Position numbers and translations under genes: made by a program | Part shown: piece after piece, positions 14,471-27,416 of the stretch | Layout of the letters: each line of letters opens with the position of its first letter | Numbering within the stretch: the first letter of the stretch is position 1 | Assembly (NCBI RefSeq): GCF_023856365.1 | Contig: NC_064539.1 | Span: forward strand, 25,571,493-25,635,492 | Source of the DNA: Brienomyrus brachyistius | Lineage: Eukaryota > Chordata > Actinopteri > Osteoglossiformes > Mormyridae | Reading direction: 5' to 3' | DNA length: 64,000 nucleotides | Notes under the pieces: model-generated | Seen by the model: only the letters and a program-made list of their open reading frames with translations | Databases searched by the model: none | Told to the model about the DNA's origin: nothing

Positions 14471-15939
14471 TGTCATTTAGTGGAATAGAGCACGCAATTG
14501 TGCAATGAGCAATACAAAAAAGCAATGTATGGTTTGCGAGTCACTGACTTGGGCTGTTCTGCACACTCGCTACAACTTGCGATACACGTGGGGCTGCTAT
14601 TGCAACAAAGTGTAAGTGACGCTGTTGCCAGTGGGAGAAAAATCGTGGGATATTTAAAGCATTCGGCACTTGCATAAACTCTTTAAAGACATGTGCTGTG
14701 TTTTTTTGAAGAATGCATTTCTTCCACACAAATTCAACACTGGTGTGGTGTTTTTTTTTGAGAGAGAAACAATTTGTTATAACTGCCCTTGCCTGCAGCT
14801 TAGGGTGTGGATAGGGACAACCCACACTGCTCCACTGGACTCAAATCTGAGGGTTCTTTTAAAATAATTGGCAACTAGCAACTGCGGAGCCAGAGACATT
14901 TTAATAGGAAGGATTCTGCCAAATGCGATCAAATGAACGCAAGGCGGCTCAAAGGTTCACAGGAATGCCCTTTACGTCTTTTGCGTCTCCATTGCGGTGT
15001 AGCAGCTTCTGATGTGCCAGTCCATCCACAACCAACCGGAACTTGCCCAATACTTTTATTCAACCCTACCGCGACTGAAAATGATCATTTTAACTAAGAC
15101 AAAATGATTCCAAACCGGCTACCCAACCCATGCACGCTTAAATTGTATATGCTTTAATTTATTTGCTTAAATTTCAACTGACCCATCGGCAAATTACCCA
15201 AATATCGTTAAAATCAATTCTGCTTGACTCACAACTGTGGCTGACCGCCGGCACCTACTTATTGTGGGTCGGCTCACGCATCACTGGTAGGAACCACCAG
15301 ACTTACAGGTTCACGACATGTTGCGACAGCTTAGAGCGCAATGTTTACACTTTTGACAAAGTGTCAGCAGTTTAAATAAAAAAACATTAAGTGACATTTT
15401 GCAATTGTTTATCTATAGTTGTCTTTAAGGTAACAGTAAAAATAAAAAGAGATTAAAATAAATCTGAAAATTGGGGGGAAAAAAATGGAATTTGAGGGGG
15501 AAAAAAAATGCTTTTAGAGGGCTGCACCCACTTTGACCGTCTTAACATTCCGGCCTGAAACCAGCCATTTGCCAGTCTTCTGCAGTTAATGGTGGATTTA
15601 GGGGCCCACATCCAGCAAATCAGCTAAGCAAGCAGACTTGGCCCCAGGGTGGAACGTGTTTTGTAATGCTTCAGAGCTGCTTCAGAAAACCACCACGCTG
15701 GGCAAATATGAACTTAAACACGCAGAAGCAGTGTGGCTCTGTGGGTCAGCAGTTCATGTGTGTGTCTAGTAGGGCCTGGGATCTGATCTGCTCTCTCTTC
15801 ACAAGTGGCCGATTCAATTCAGTTTTGATTTGCTTCAATTTTGTGGGGCAAAGATAGTGCGGAATTACATAAATGCCATAACCTTTCTCCAAGTTGGCTA
15901 ACCATTTGTCATTTGTATTATGTGCCATCGAGGCTGTAA

Positions 15940-15961
15940 CCCCCCCCCCCCCCCCCCCCCC
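15940..15961. repeat. 22-base C homopolymer
   Basis: Longest of many C or G runs in the window. Others include 3625-3640 (G16), 17350-17365 (G16), 37393-37411 (G19) and 47426-47441 (C16). Confidence 0.9.
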
Positions 15962-18900
15962 AATGTGGTTGGCGTGCTTGATATCAGTGATGAAAATGAC
16001 ATCACCATTGACGTACATGTGGTCGTATGTCCACAGTGTGAACCAGCCTGAGATTTGTTATATTACAGCGATACGTAATGCTTGCATTGCAAGTTTTAAA
16101 ATTCAAATATCTGCTTTCAGGCCCAAACGTGTTGCTTACGTGCCACTTTCTGCCACTGCTGTCAAGCATCAGCAGCTAACTCTGAAACGATCTTTTATTT
16201 GCTATTTACACAGTTTTAAGACATTACTCATTGCCGCTTCCTCCCTCCCAATAAAAAAAAAAAAACAACCACGAGAAAGCCCATAATGCCATTCAGGATG
16301 ATAAGAGTTTCCTTGTGCATGTCCAATATAAGCTACGACCAGGGTCGGCCAAGCGCAGAGAGTGTGGCCTTGCCTTCTGCAAATGGGCTGCTCGTAGAGC
16401 AGAACATCAGGGAGTAAGGATTCTTCAAGCAAGCACCCGGCAAATTCCCAGCAGTCAAAGCAGACATAAAGACTATCAAACTCATCATCAAAAGCATCAA
16501 AACATTCATTTCCCAAAACAAGTCCTGCAACCAAGAAATATCCCTCACAGCTTCATATTTGCTGGGAATTACCTCTAGTCTGAATAACCACACCTATGGC
16601 CTCTGTAATCCTATAGCGAGGAATCATCTAAAAACACTGGTATTTCTGAACTTCCTCAGCCAGCCATATTTGTTTTCATCTGACTAGAGAGGGTAGAAAA
16701 CGTGTTTGTATGTAATATCTGGTCCGATTTTCTTTACAGTTGTGGCATGTTTGCATCACTGGATGAACCATTTGCATCGTTTCCACTGTGTTTGCATCAC
16801 ATTTGCATCATTTCCATTTTCAAGTGGTACACGGTTACCCGCATCTGAATATTACATCACCGTAGCCGAACGAGCTGTCGCGAGGCCACAGTAAGTGTGA
16901 ACCTTTGAAGCTTCCATCCCACAGTAGTTGCACGTCCATTAATAGCACCTCTACAACCACAGACCGACTTAACTGGGAACTAAGCATTTCCAGTATTACA
17001 GATGTTACATTTACACTCACAATGGCAAAGAAAATGCCTCAGTATATGGACACGTGTAGCATAAAAGAGTCAGTTCACATGTATTTTTGGGGTGAATGCA
17101 GACAAATCTTAAAAAAATCATAATAATCTACATATTAGAAATGCACATAACCTTCAGTGTTACGGACGTCACATTTGATGTGACAGACTTTTACTGGAGA
17201 CTATAGGTTTGCTACAAAATAAATGTGAAGGACAATTGTAAAAAAAAAAAAAAAAACATTGCATGTGTTAAAAATGGCAGGAAAGGTTTACAAGTAACAC
17301 GGAAAAGAAAAATCCAGTCATGACACATAGCATAAATAAATGAAAAGTTGGGGGGGGGGGGGGGGTATTCACCAGAAAGACCTGCAATCTCTTCCCCTAA
17401 AAAATAAACTGTGTTTCAGCTCGCATTTCCCCCCCCCCCCCCCGCCCCCATTGTTCAGCGCATTCAGAACGGGGAGCCCAGGGAAATGCGGAAGACTCGG
17501 AGCCGCCGCCGGGCCGTGAAACGCAAAACGGGGCCACTGCCATGCGCTTAATGCGACCTAAGTGGCTGCAGTTTACAGAACAAAAGAGGCACAGAGAGCA
17601 GGCATCAGCCCTGCGCCTGGAGTGCCCATTAACGTTAATGAGATGCCAACAGAGGGGTCACACCAGGCCATCAACGGCCGGCGTGCAGCAACAATGGCTG
17701 CCCAACACCTCACTAATCCAAGTAAAGGGGGCAGTTTTTTGGGAAAAGCTTAGACAGGCGGGGAGTGGGCAAGAGAGTTTGCAGTCTAACTTTTTTTTAG
17801 TAGACAAAAGATTAGAAACTGATGTTGAACTGAACAACTATCCAATCCTTACTCTTCCCACACCCACCCCAACTTCTACAATTTCTAGAGTTACTGGATG
17901 GATCAACTGGAAAAGTAAAAAAATGGATGCGTTTTTATCTGACTGAGTCCTATTCATGACATAACTCTGAAAGCAAACATATTCATTTAACGCACAGCTA
18001 TACTTGCATGCCAAATTGTAAATAAATTGTTAATTAAAATAAAGGCAAATTCCTAAAAAAAAAACAACACCTGATACGCAAATGTCAAAATTGTAACTAA
18101 ATTACCACAAAGTGTAGTTTTTCCTCCATTAAAAAAGTAGAGGAGAATAAACTCGGAAACATTCATTGTCATAAAAATAAGAGCACAGAGATGTGTACAA
18201 ATATTGGTCATTACTACGTACAGCATTAAGAATTAAGGTCCATAACCCCTAAGAGCAGGTCTATCCGAACACCAAGTTGGAATGGGAGATGCATTAAGAA
18301 TACCATAAAACATGTAGTATTTGTGCACTTCAAACCGGCTTCCGGCTTTGCCAGCATTTTTTCTGGATGACTCTGGCAAGAACTCAAATAGCTTGAGCAC
18401 AACTTAATTTGAGACGTCGAAATAGCAAATAGAAAGCAGAAAAAAAAGATCCTGCTCACATGATTTAACGAGCTCGATTTAATATTAAGTGGGCACGTTA
18501 AGCAATTGTGCTCACGCTTTAGTATATCGTGAGGATAGAATTGAAAAAAACCCTGTTTGGAGCCTCCAGGGCTCCCTTAGTGTAACTAACCACATAGTGT
18601 CATACATACAAATACAGACCCCATTGTGATTTTCTGTTACTGTCATTAAGTGTTACTGTTACCTAGATTGTTACCTAGACTTACACACAAGCCTCACGTA
18701 GCTGGCAAAAAACCGCTTCACAGGCACAGTGTAGCCATATTTGTAAAATCTGCATTAATGTACCAGACCCCAGACCTGCGAAAACCAAAAACTAGCCATT
18801 AAAGAAAAAGTTGTTGTCACGGTGTTTTAATTTGAGTTATATATTCATTTATTATATTGCATACAATTTGTATTTATACGGTCCACACAGGGGGATAAGG

Positions 18901-19223
18901 TCCACCCACGATAAAGTTTCATTTTTACAGCAGAACTTATTTTAGAGTATTCAAAAAAAATAAAAATCATATTGAGCCACACAGTTGGATAATCACTGTA
19001 TAATGTTCCTGGGAAGTTTTAAAAAAAAAATGTTTGTTTTTTTTTTCCCCCCCAGATGGTGCCGGCCTCTCTCTGCGCCCTCTGCTGCCACCTATTGCTG
19101 GTGTTTCAATTTTACGGTGATTCGTCTCAGGTCCACCAGGCATAGATTTTCAGCCATTTGATGACTTTAGCAAGTGGTAATCAATCAGAATTATCTAGTT
19201 CACCAGGTACAGCATCTTATGCA

Positions 19224-19949
19224 AGGGTGCACTCACACTTGGCCTGGCTGCATTGTACCGTGCCTAGGCAGGAATGCCCCCACTTCCCCACTGCGCTCGC
19301 ACTGCGCTTAATGTTACGGGCCCAAGCACACTTTCGTCATTGCCGCATGACTTATGTTGACAAAAACAGAGGAAGAAGAGAACTACTGCACAGCACAATG
19401 GAGAGGATAATTAATGTCCTTATTCTGTGTTTTTTTTTGGAGTCCTTCTGGGCGTGATGGCACACGGCCCTCATAGATTCATCGCGTATACAGTGCAGGG
19501 ATTTTCATTTAATCGTGCTGCATGTATAAGAAGCTAATCCTGTATTTTACCAAGTCTCTCCGAGTTGTGTGTGTTGCATCCCATTGTTTCTGGATATCCT
19601 CATCAGTCCAAAAATCCAGCAAATACTCCACCTCTGCAAGTAGACCAAAGTGATCCCTTTGCCGCAATGTTGGTTAAATATTTGTCGCTACCTAATCTGT
19701 ACAGCCTGCCCAATCTGTTCCTTCTGGGTCCAGTTCGTGTACATGTGTGTGCCAGTCGCATCGTTGACATCATGTCTGTGTTCCATACTCAGGCACAGAT
19801 AGCGATCACACTATCCATACTGAGCCCGAGTCCAAATGATGCAATGCCCTGGCATAGTACGGAGCAATCACACTAGTCAAACAAACTGGACTTTGGGGGT
19901 CAAATGTGCTTGGGCACGGTACGGATCGCCTAGTGTGAGTGCAGCCTAA
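19224..19949. mobile_element. Non-autonomous DNA transposon of about 725 bp
   Basis: Imperfect terminal inverted repeats: AGGGTGCACTCACACTTGGC at the left, and at the right TAGTGTGAGTGCAGCCT, whose complement reads AGGCTGCACTCACACTA. Inner TIR parts also pair (GTACCGTGCCTAGGCA with GCTTGGGCACGGTAC). The internal ORFs lack known motifs. Confidence 0.7.
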
Positions 19950-20100
19950 GTCACCCTTTTCTTTGCTGTCACTAAGTGCCATTGCTTCCATTTCGATGGG
20001 ATGTCAGACAGATTTCCCAGATCTTCACCCGCACGACATGTCTGCAAAGTTCGGAAAAGACCAAACGATCTTTGATTTATCATGCTGACCAGAGAAAGTT
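19950..20100. repeat. Dispersed repeat, second copy at about 165-320
   Basis: Shares order and words with 165-320: TCACCCTT, TCTTTGC, CACTAAGTGC, AAAGTT, GGAAA, ATCATGCTGA. Related pieces with AAAAAGATCC and TTTTAGAGTTACTGTCTT lie at 660-770 and 1045-1110. Family not identified. Confidence 0.5.
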
Positions 20101-22056
20101 TCAAAGGTGCTCAGGCAATGCAACAATCCAGCTACTTTGCATATGTGCTATTTAAACTCCACCCATATCGCTATTCTCACGAGTAATTGTTCTTAATATG
20201 CTCTCCACTGGCCCAGCCATTAATTCCATCTGAAGAGTTTGCAGGCTTTTCTAAAGAGTTGATGGCTTCTTGCAGGTAGACGTACAGCCTCCATCCTTCT
20301 GCCCCATAGTCTCCTCCATACTCTCGGTTTCCTTAGAGATGTCTCGACCCCACTGGGTGCAAAACCAGTAAATCAAACCTCTCTCATCTGCAACGAGTGT
20401 TGCGGACAGGGCTTGCGTGTAAAACAAGAGGCACCTGGAGAACACAACTTCCAAACACCCACACCCTCAGCTCTAACGCCATCTCAATGTTTTGATATGT
20501 GATCTTCGAACATGTGCAGAAGAGATAAAACATAATCTACGAATAGAAGTCACAAACTTATATTAAGAAATCCTCTTCTGTGGGAATCAAGCACTGTGCA
20601 CTCCAGGTAAAGCACTGAAGCTCCAACAATATTTCCCATAATTCACTCCACCAGCGACAGAACATACGCAGTAAAATTCACCTATTAGGATGGGGGCAGC
20701 TGGAAAAATTCACTGATCAGGAGGAAGGTGGTATTGCTCCAGTGGATTGATTGGTTAAATTTATGAAGTGTAACCCCTGGCTCTTTTGCCACCTACCTAG
20801 GCTGCACCCAAGGACAGACTAACCCTAACTCCCTAACTCTGCCCCTGAGGTTATGGTCAATCTTGAATTCCTGCATACGTTCATTTAATTCTATTCTCTC
20901 TACATCTGTTTACAATCTCTCAATCCACTCTAGTGGGACAGTATCAAAGACACAGGAGGGGTAATGTTACTCTTGTATCCTTCTGCTATTTTCTTTTTCT
21001 GTAAGACTAACTTTGTGCCATTATGTATGGCAGAGAAACAAGCAGTAGCCTACCACCAGAATCCAGCGTGAGAAGAAAGCTAGGTACCACGTAGCCATTA
21101 CAGTCGGGACAGAGGGTAGCTTTGCCTATTCCGAGAACAGTATATAAAAATGCAAATAATGACTATTATCTTATATTCATAAATATTTTGCCTTATGGTA
21201 AATCTGCACCTGGATGAAAATGTCTGGATTGGTTGATATTCAAAGATTAGCGAGCGGTCACACAAGGCCAGCACTTCACTCTACAGTTGGACCTCCAAAC
21301 GAATACTGATTTAATATCCCTAATGATCTGATTGACTCAAACATGGAGATCGATCTCTGACAAGCCTCCAGCTGGCCAATCCATGACCGCGGTTGAACCA
21401 TTGGGTGTCTTCACAATCCAGGCACTTTATTACTGAGGCAGTTTATCGTGGTTTCAGGCGACCCGCACTATGGATATAAAGTATGTTTAACGTCGTTACC
21501 AGTGGATCTCTTTTTTTTTGAATGTAGAAAAGAATCTATTCACACTGATCAGCCATTAATATATTTAATACCCTCCCCACTGCATTTAATTATTTCACAT
21601 AATGTGCGCCAGTTTGCACCCAAAATATGCACACTTTTAAACAACTTCCATAATTTCACCAGGCCAATAACAAAAGCGATTCTGATGCAAAGCTCATTCC
21701 ACGTCCATCTTTGTTTCGTCGCCGCTGAACAACTTCAGCACGCGCTTTCCAACCCTTCCAAAAAAGATGCATCCCCCGGGACACAAAAAGAAAGCACCCA
21801 TACTATTATTCCGCTACCTCGTGGCCAACTATAACGAAATAATGCAAATCTGGTCATCCCTTAGCTGAACAAAGGACTGACTGCGCATACAGACGTTACT
21901 TAAAGGGAAACATGGCGCTCCGATCAGGGCTCTGCTGCCAATTTTTTTTAACCAGTGCACGAAGAGTGTTTGACAGCGGGGGCAAGGAGCCCAATCCGTG
22001 CATAAAGGTGCGGTACTGAAATAAAAGAAGCATGCATTCATGCAAATGCCACTCAC

Positions 22057-22184
22057 CGTTCGGGCTCCGGGGGACAGCGACCCGTTGGATAAATAGGAGC
22101 CACCGAGATCCGGAATCATTAGAAACGGATAGCCTGGATAAGGGGGCGTCTTAAAAAGACCTCCATCTTGCTGTCTTCTTAGCA
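22057..22184 (-). CDS. tcf7l1: tcf7l1 exon 3
   Basis: A 128-nt exon from an acceptor CTTCTTAAG|TG at 22184 to a donor ACG|GTGAGT at 22057/22056. The phase-1 entry completes a Val codon, then [22 protein letters not shown] and on to SLSPGART, leaving in phase 0. It corresponds to the Groucho/TLE-side linker of TCF7L1. The next exon of the family (starting YLQMKWPLLD) is not found in the remaining 22 kb, as expected for the very long intron of this gene. The HMG box lies outside the window. Confidence 0.87.
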
Positions 22185-22286
22185 CTTAAGAAGGGCAGAG
22201 GAAACACTAGGTGGATTTTTTTGTTTGAAAAAATGCTGGAAGACAGTCATAAAGCAGACAATCTGAGCAACAGAGGTTGCACCTAC

Positions 22287-22359
22287 CTTCAGCAAAATAC
22301 TCTCTCTGTCTCTCGTAACTTTGCGAGTCCGGTCTGGAACGGGGCCCCCGCTCCGCCTG
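22287..22359 (-). CDS. tcf7l1: tcf7l1 exon 2, with tandem acceptor
   Basis: Short exon encoding (Q)[23 protein letters not shown], leaving in phase 1 at the GAAG|GTAGGT donor (22287/22286). The acceptor reads CAGCAG, so the exon can start at 22359 (adding Gln) or 22356 (without it). Both keep the frame. Human TCF7L1 has SDSEAERR at this junction, so either product is plausible. Confidence 0.85.
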
Positions 22360-22479
22360 CTGACACAAGCAAGGAGCAGGACGAGGAAAAAACACGCAAA
22401 GTGAAACTTCGCTGCTCTGTTTTTGGAAGGGAAATGTGGTGCAAAGTGCTTCTATGGGGCAGTCTAGCGGCAGACTTAC

Positions 22480-22665
22480 CTCGGAGTCGGACGAACTGCT
22501 GTTGTTTTCCGACTCGTTGACCAGGGACGACTTGACGTCGTCCAGGTCCCTCTCGGCGGACACATGCTCGGATGTTTTCTCCTCCTGCTCCCCTTCGTCT
22601 TTGAAGGAGATGAGCTCATCGTTAGCCCCCAAGTCATCACCGCCGCCTCCGTTAAGTTGTGGCAT
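22480..22665 (-). CDS. tcf7l1: tcf7l1 exon 1, beta-catenin-binding region
   Basis: Sixty-two codons from ATG at 22665 to a GAG|GTAAGT donor at 22480/22479, phase 0. The protein begins [20 protein letters not shown] and ends NSSSSDSE. This is the conserved N-terminus of the TCF/LEF family that binds beta-catenin. TCF7L1 is an HMG-box factor that represses Wnt targets in the nucleus until beta-catenin joins or displaces it. Exon 3 ([12 protein letters not shown] followed by SLSPGART) and the EYFAEV junction favour TCF7L1 over TCF7L2, TCF7 and LEF1. The two fish tcf7l1 copies cannot be told apart here. The region is intact. Confidence 0.92.
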
Positions 22666-23520
22666 TTCGCGAGTGAAAACTTATCAATAATTCGATCCCT
22701 TATCCAAAATACAGTTTCTGAATACTGGTCATGCAATATCCACAGTGTTTCTCCAGATTCAGACAGTTCCTTGTCCGCCGTGTCTAAACTACCCCCACCC
22801 CCGACTTGGGAAAAAAAATCACTTTAAAATAAATAAAGCATCATTTCCTCCATAGCTGGAAGCTGAGCACACTTGCGAACCGCAATGAAAGTATAGAAAA
22901 AGAGAAACAGGAGCGTTAAGTTGCGCACAACTTGATCAGTCCGCCGCAACTTTTGCGCGGCGAGCGGAGGGTCTGGGAGTACAACTTAGCGGAGGAAGAT
23001 GTAAAACAAACCAAAGCGATATTATCCGGATTAAAACCGGGTGGGGGAGAACTGCCGACGCCAGAGTCATCCAGAAAAATCCACACATGCGCATAAATCT
23101 CGATCCCGATGAGTGAAAAGTTTAAATCAACCAACCAAAAGACAAAAACAACTTTTCGACTTAAAATTCATAAAGAGAAAAATATAGTCAAATATTACTG
23201 ATTCAGTTTCTTCTAGCTTTTTTTGTCCGACGGAGTGAGGAAACCACTAAATTCTGCTATATTGGAGTCCCAAACCTTCTTTCTGTGTAATTAACAAAGA
23301 TTCCCAACGGCATATTTCTAATGGATGTTGTCGAACGAAAAAAAAATGCACGGCGGGTTAAGGGGAAAAGTAGGTCGCAGTGAGCTGAGAGATGAGTGTG
23401 GAGATGGGGCGGCTTGGGAGCTGAAGTGAAGCTCGATTAGAATATAGAGGAGGAGTTTGGAGTGAAAGCCGACACTTCATTCAGTCCAGTAGCTTCGCCC
23501 TCCTTAAAGGAGCAGTCTGG
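22666..23520 (-). promoter_or_regulatory. tcf7l1: tcf7l1 5' untranslated region and promoter side
   Basis: Upstream of the tcf7l1 ATG, with locally raised CpG (for example about 22920-23060, GCGCGGCGAGCGG). No transcription start site, TATA box or splice junction can be fixed by eye. No repeat is recognised here. Confidence 0.45.
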
Positions 23521-23523
23521 ATA

Positions 23524-24187
23524 TTATCCTACCTTCTCTTGCTGCGCTACATGCACTTTTCTGCTTTTGTTAGTTCTCTTGTCAGCGTAATAAACATTGA
23601 ATCTTAATTTCACATTGCAGTGCTGGAAGATGGATGGATTGATGTGTCTAGAGAGAGAGACAATACAACCTGAAGTCATTCCTCTCTCACTGCAGTGTTG
23701 CCCTTCCTCGGTCTTTTGAAAGCACTTATAAAATAAGGTTGGCAGGCGTCTTGAACCAAGGCTGTCGTCCACCATGGTCTGGAGGCTGGTCCACCACAGT
23801 GCTCTCACAGTCACTCCCATACACCTGCCAACCTTGAATGTAGAAAGTGTGAGGAATTCTCCATGGATGCACTGGGGACACACAATTTCTGCCACGTTGA
23901 GGGCAGGAGGTGACAGCGATACCCGCCGAGTTGCCATACGGACCTTTTTCCTCCTCTTCAAGCAAGCGACTGGCTTGAGAATTGGGCACCTGGCCCTTGT
24001 GTTGTGGCCTCGTTTTTGTTTGCGGGTCTGAACCCCCCCTTCCAGAACACGTAGGTCTACCGGTGGCAGCGGTGGCCGCCCCAGGATGATCCAAACCCAT
24101 TGCCTGTTCACAACGGTGAACGAGCATATGGCGATGGCAGAATTTGACGGGTAGCAGTATTATTACAGTATTGTGCTGGTTGAGCAC
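23524..24187 (-). other. Unassigned long ORFs, possibly transposon debris
   Basis: Two overlapping minus frames (195 and 153 codons) across the same DNA, one with a CPQC and an RRKKVR stretch. I see no known domain, splice signals or start context. The tcf7l1 promoter lies directly at its low-coordinate side, so 5' regulatory DNA is an alternative. Confidence 0.2.
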
Positions 24188-24189
24188 AG

Positions 24190-27100
24190 AACCATGATGA
24201 CCCCCCCACCCCCCTCCCCCCCCCGTGCGACCAGCTGGCTGTGTGTTGCCTTTTTGTGGTTTAAAGCAGCAAACTCTCTTCTCTTTAGAAGGCCTGTTGT
24301 TCTCTTTCTAATCAGACAACTTCACAGTTATGTTGTTTCATTCTTTGTTGTCGGTGCTCTCTGTTACTTCTGACAGGAAGTCAGTGCTCAGTGTTTCACA
24401 AGCTGAGCTTGGCCTTTTCGGGGTTTTACTTCTGCGTTTCTGACAACTGATTATTATTTTTTTTGCCCCTGCCAATCCCTGCCGAACGGTGTGCTTCGCA
24501 CGGCTTGGGAATCGGCGACTTTCTGAAGATGTGTGAAGTGACATGCGACCCACAGCTGCTCTGCCAGCTGTGGCAGTAAATCGGACAAGACTCTTCGAAT
24601 AATTTCCCAATGCTTGGCTTGTCTGACTTTTGTCATGCAGCTCAGTATGCCCTTATTATAAATGGTTCCCTTCTTCCTGTGGTTAGCCTGATTTGCCCCA
24701 TTGTATTGCATCTGCTAGACACCAGTGTTTGAAACAATACACCCAGACTGGACTGTTTACCCAGCCTTCACCTCACAGGAGGGAATCCCCATTCTTGGCC
24801 TTTGTTAACATTGGATCGTGCCACTATGGATACCCTACAGGAGGCGCTTAATCACACATGGCTGAAGGGCCATTCCATTTCTGTGTGTGGGCTCCTGGTG
24901 TGTAGTGTAAGCAAAATGATGTTTTCTATGATTTACTCGCTTTCCTCCACAATTGAAACAAACATCAATATATAAACAGACCCCCAGGGGCAAGATGTGT
25001 GCTGTGCCAAGACACCCCAATTACCCAGTCTGTCATATCGAAGATCGTGAAACATGAGCTATCGCCATGTCGACTCCATGGTCAGTCACGTGGATAGGAT
25101 AGTCTTACTCAGTCAGTATTGCCCAGTCTAGTCTAAATTTCACAAACTGACCGAACGGTTGAGAAGTAAACCTGAAAGAGGTTAGGGAAAGGAGGGAAAA
25201 CAGACAGGAAAAGTGGGGGGAGGTTTCCACGGCCGATATCTGGAACCCACTCATGGAGGAGCAGATGACGGAAGAGAGGAAAGCAGATGATGATGTATGG
25301 CACTTAGACTTGCCTCCGGATGTGCAAGTGTTATCCAGAGAAGGTGGGGAAAAACAAGCGCAACGTATTTTACAGACTCGAATACTTCCCTTTTCCCATT
25401 TGAGGCAATCAGTGTTATTAAAAACATATTTAAATGGAGTGAACTGGGTAGAGGTGGTGGGGAGGGGAGGGCGATAGGTCATCGGCGGTGATTTAAACTG
25501 ATTTGCACCTGAAGTCAAACAGTTTGGAAGCATGTACTTTGTAACATGTCAGCTGTTATTTATGATTTGCCTCCAGGATGAATGGGAACACGGTTAATTA
25601 GAATCAGGGTCTTTTCAGAAGGAAAACAAGCACACACACAGATTTGCACGTCTACCTCCAAACACAGCAGAACCAACCAGCCTGTCAGGTCATTATGGGT
25701 AACACGGAGTCAGATAAAACCCTAACCCTAGAGCACGGATGTCCGTGAGCCGCACTGTAAATCACCGCTATCCAGACCCTGCGGCACTGCCAGTCCAACC
25801 CTGTATTGCTTCGTGCCAAGAAAAGAAAAAAAAACAAAAATGCTGAGATGGTCAGTTTTAACGAAATTCTCATTAACACCAGGAGCAAGGGACAGTGGGG
25901 CCAGCTGAGATTTTTTTATTGGGGTGGCTAGCGGGTGCCAGTTATATTTATTGGGGAGTACACATCCTTTAATAGTATTGTAGCTCAGACTGCTCTGATC
26001 AGGGGCAGGCAGCCTTGATCCGGAAGTGTCACTATCCAGCAAGCGTCCCATCCTACCTGCTCTCAGATGAACCACAGCTGGTCAGGTATGATCGAAAACT
26101 GCTGCTGTACACTGGCACTCCAGGCTCAGGGTTGACTGCCCCTGGTTCTGATCAGACTCGCCAAACTTGGTCATTGGTTTCTGCATTGACTGCTGCCATT
26201 GGACCACTGAGTGAGAGTGGGAGTCGGATGCTTTAGAAGTGCTTTAGAAACAGCTAATAAGGTGGCTAAGGACAGTGACTAACCCGAAAGTTTCCAGTTC
26301 ATGTATTAAAAACCAGTTGTACTTCTGAGTCATTATTTAAGGGCTCTGGAAAACGATATCAGCAAAACACTGTCAATGGCTTTGGCCACAAGCGGGAACC
26401 ACATGCAGCTTGAGGGGAAAGTCAGCGTGTCCAAACGGCAGCTTTCAAAATCCAGCCAAATGCGAGTAATCTGGGGACATGCTGTGAGTGAGTTGAAAGA
26501 AAGAGGAAGCAATATGGGCAAGTGAGTCAGTCCGAAAGGAGGTATGCTGAGTGTCAAAGGTTAACTCGCTGCAAGCCAGGGGCCGCCCTACTGCCAAGCC
26601 GTCTTCTGGCTCTTTTTCTCTGGCCCTTGACTACAGGACGGCGCTGCCTGTGGGCTTTGCTACTGCCAAAAGACAACAACATTCTTGACCTTTTAAGATC
26701 CTCCAAGTGTAGGTCTTTAATGTCTGCTGCCCCCCCCCTCCAACCCCTGTTTGTAAACTGAGTGTGGGCATAGGTGGAACATGCATTTCATTGTGTTAGT
26801 GATCACTTGTACTGAGATCTGCAGCAAACAGCAGTAAATAACTGAAATTTGATACAGCTTCGATTCACTTTTTAAAATAGTACATTATGCTGGGTATGCA
26901 GGGCAAGAATATCAAAGGCTGCTGATGGAAAATATAAAATCGTTTTTTTATAAATTCTGGACTGATGACTCTAGGATCACCAGGACAAGTCTCAGATAAA
27001 AAAAGAAGACTAACTGAGCTGTCATTCTTGAAACTATTGTTTCCTCTACTCTTACTAGGAAAAGTTATAAATAGTTTTGCATGAAACTTTCTTCTGCAAG

Positions 27101-27416
27101 GCAGAGCAGCATCATAACGGGCAGGGCCTAGGCCATGGTGGGTTATGGTATGTCAGCACCAAATGTCTTGCTTCACCACACATCACTATAACTGACATTC
27201 AGGAACTCCACGGAACCACTGTTCTAAACATAAGTTGAAAAGTCTATGGATAAATGGAATAATGGGGTGTTCAGTGGTCTAGTGTCGGGCCCAGTGAATT
27301 CCTTACACGAGTACAGTTCCCAGCATTCAAAGATTCAATCTCTTTGTCATTGTACTAGTACAAGGGGATACCAACTTCGAGTGATGTAATAAATATGTAA
27401 CAAAAGATTACTTCGA
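24190..27416. other. Intergenic, no gene recognised
   Basis: Contains C-rich runs at about 24202-24223 and 26731-26739 and scattered short ORFs. Nothing else is assignable by eye. Confidence 0.5.

Larger units (their letters stand above)
1..22056 (-). other. tcf7l1: tcf7l1 intron 3 (open at left edge)
   Basis: No further tcf7l1 exon was recognised here. The span holds decayed LINE, hAT-type and MITE remnants, a (TG)n and a (CA)n tract, and many C/G homopolymers. An unrelated small exon on either strand cannot be excluded by eye. Confidence 0.6.

Noticed and set aside
16202..16593. Minus ORFs of 110 and 86 codons
   Set aside because: They overlap in different frames, with no recognisable domain, splice sites or start context, inside the tcf7l1 intron.
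22207..22479. C-terminal half of the 152-codon ORF starting at 22665
   Set aside because: It reads through the GTAAGT donor into tcf7l1 intron 1. Exon 2 lies in the same stretch but is spliced.
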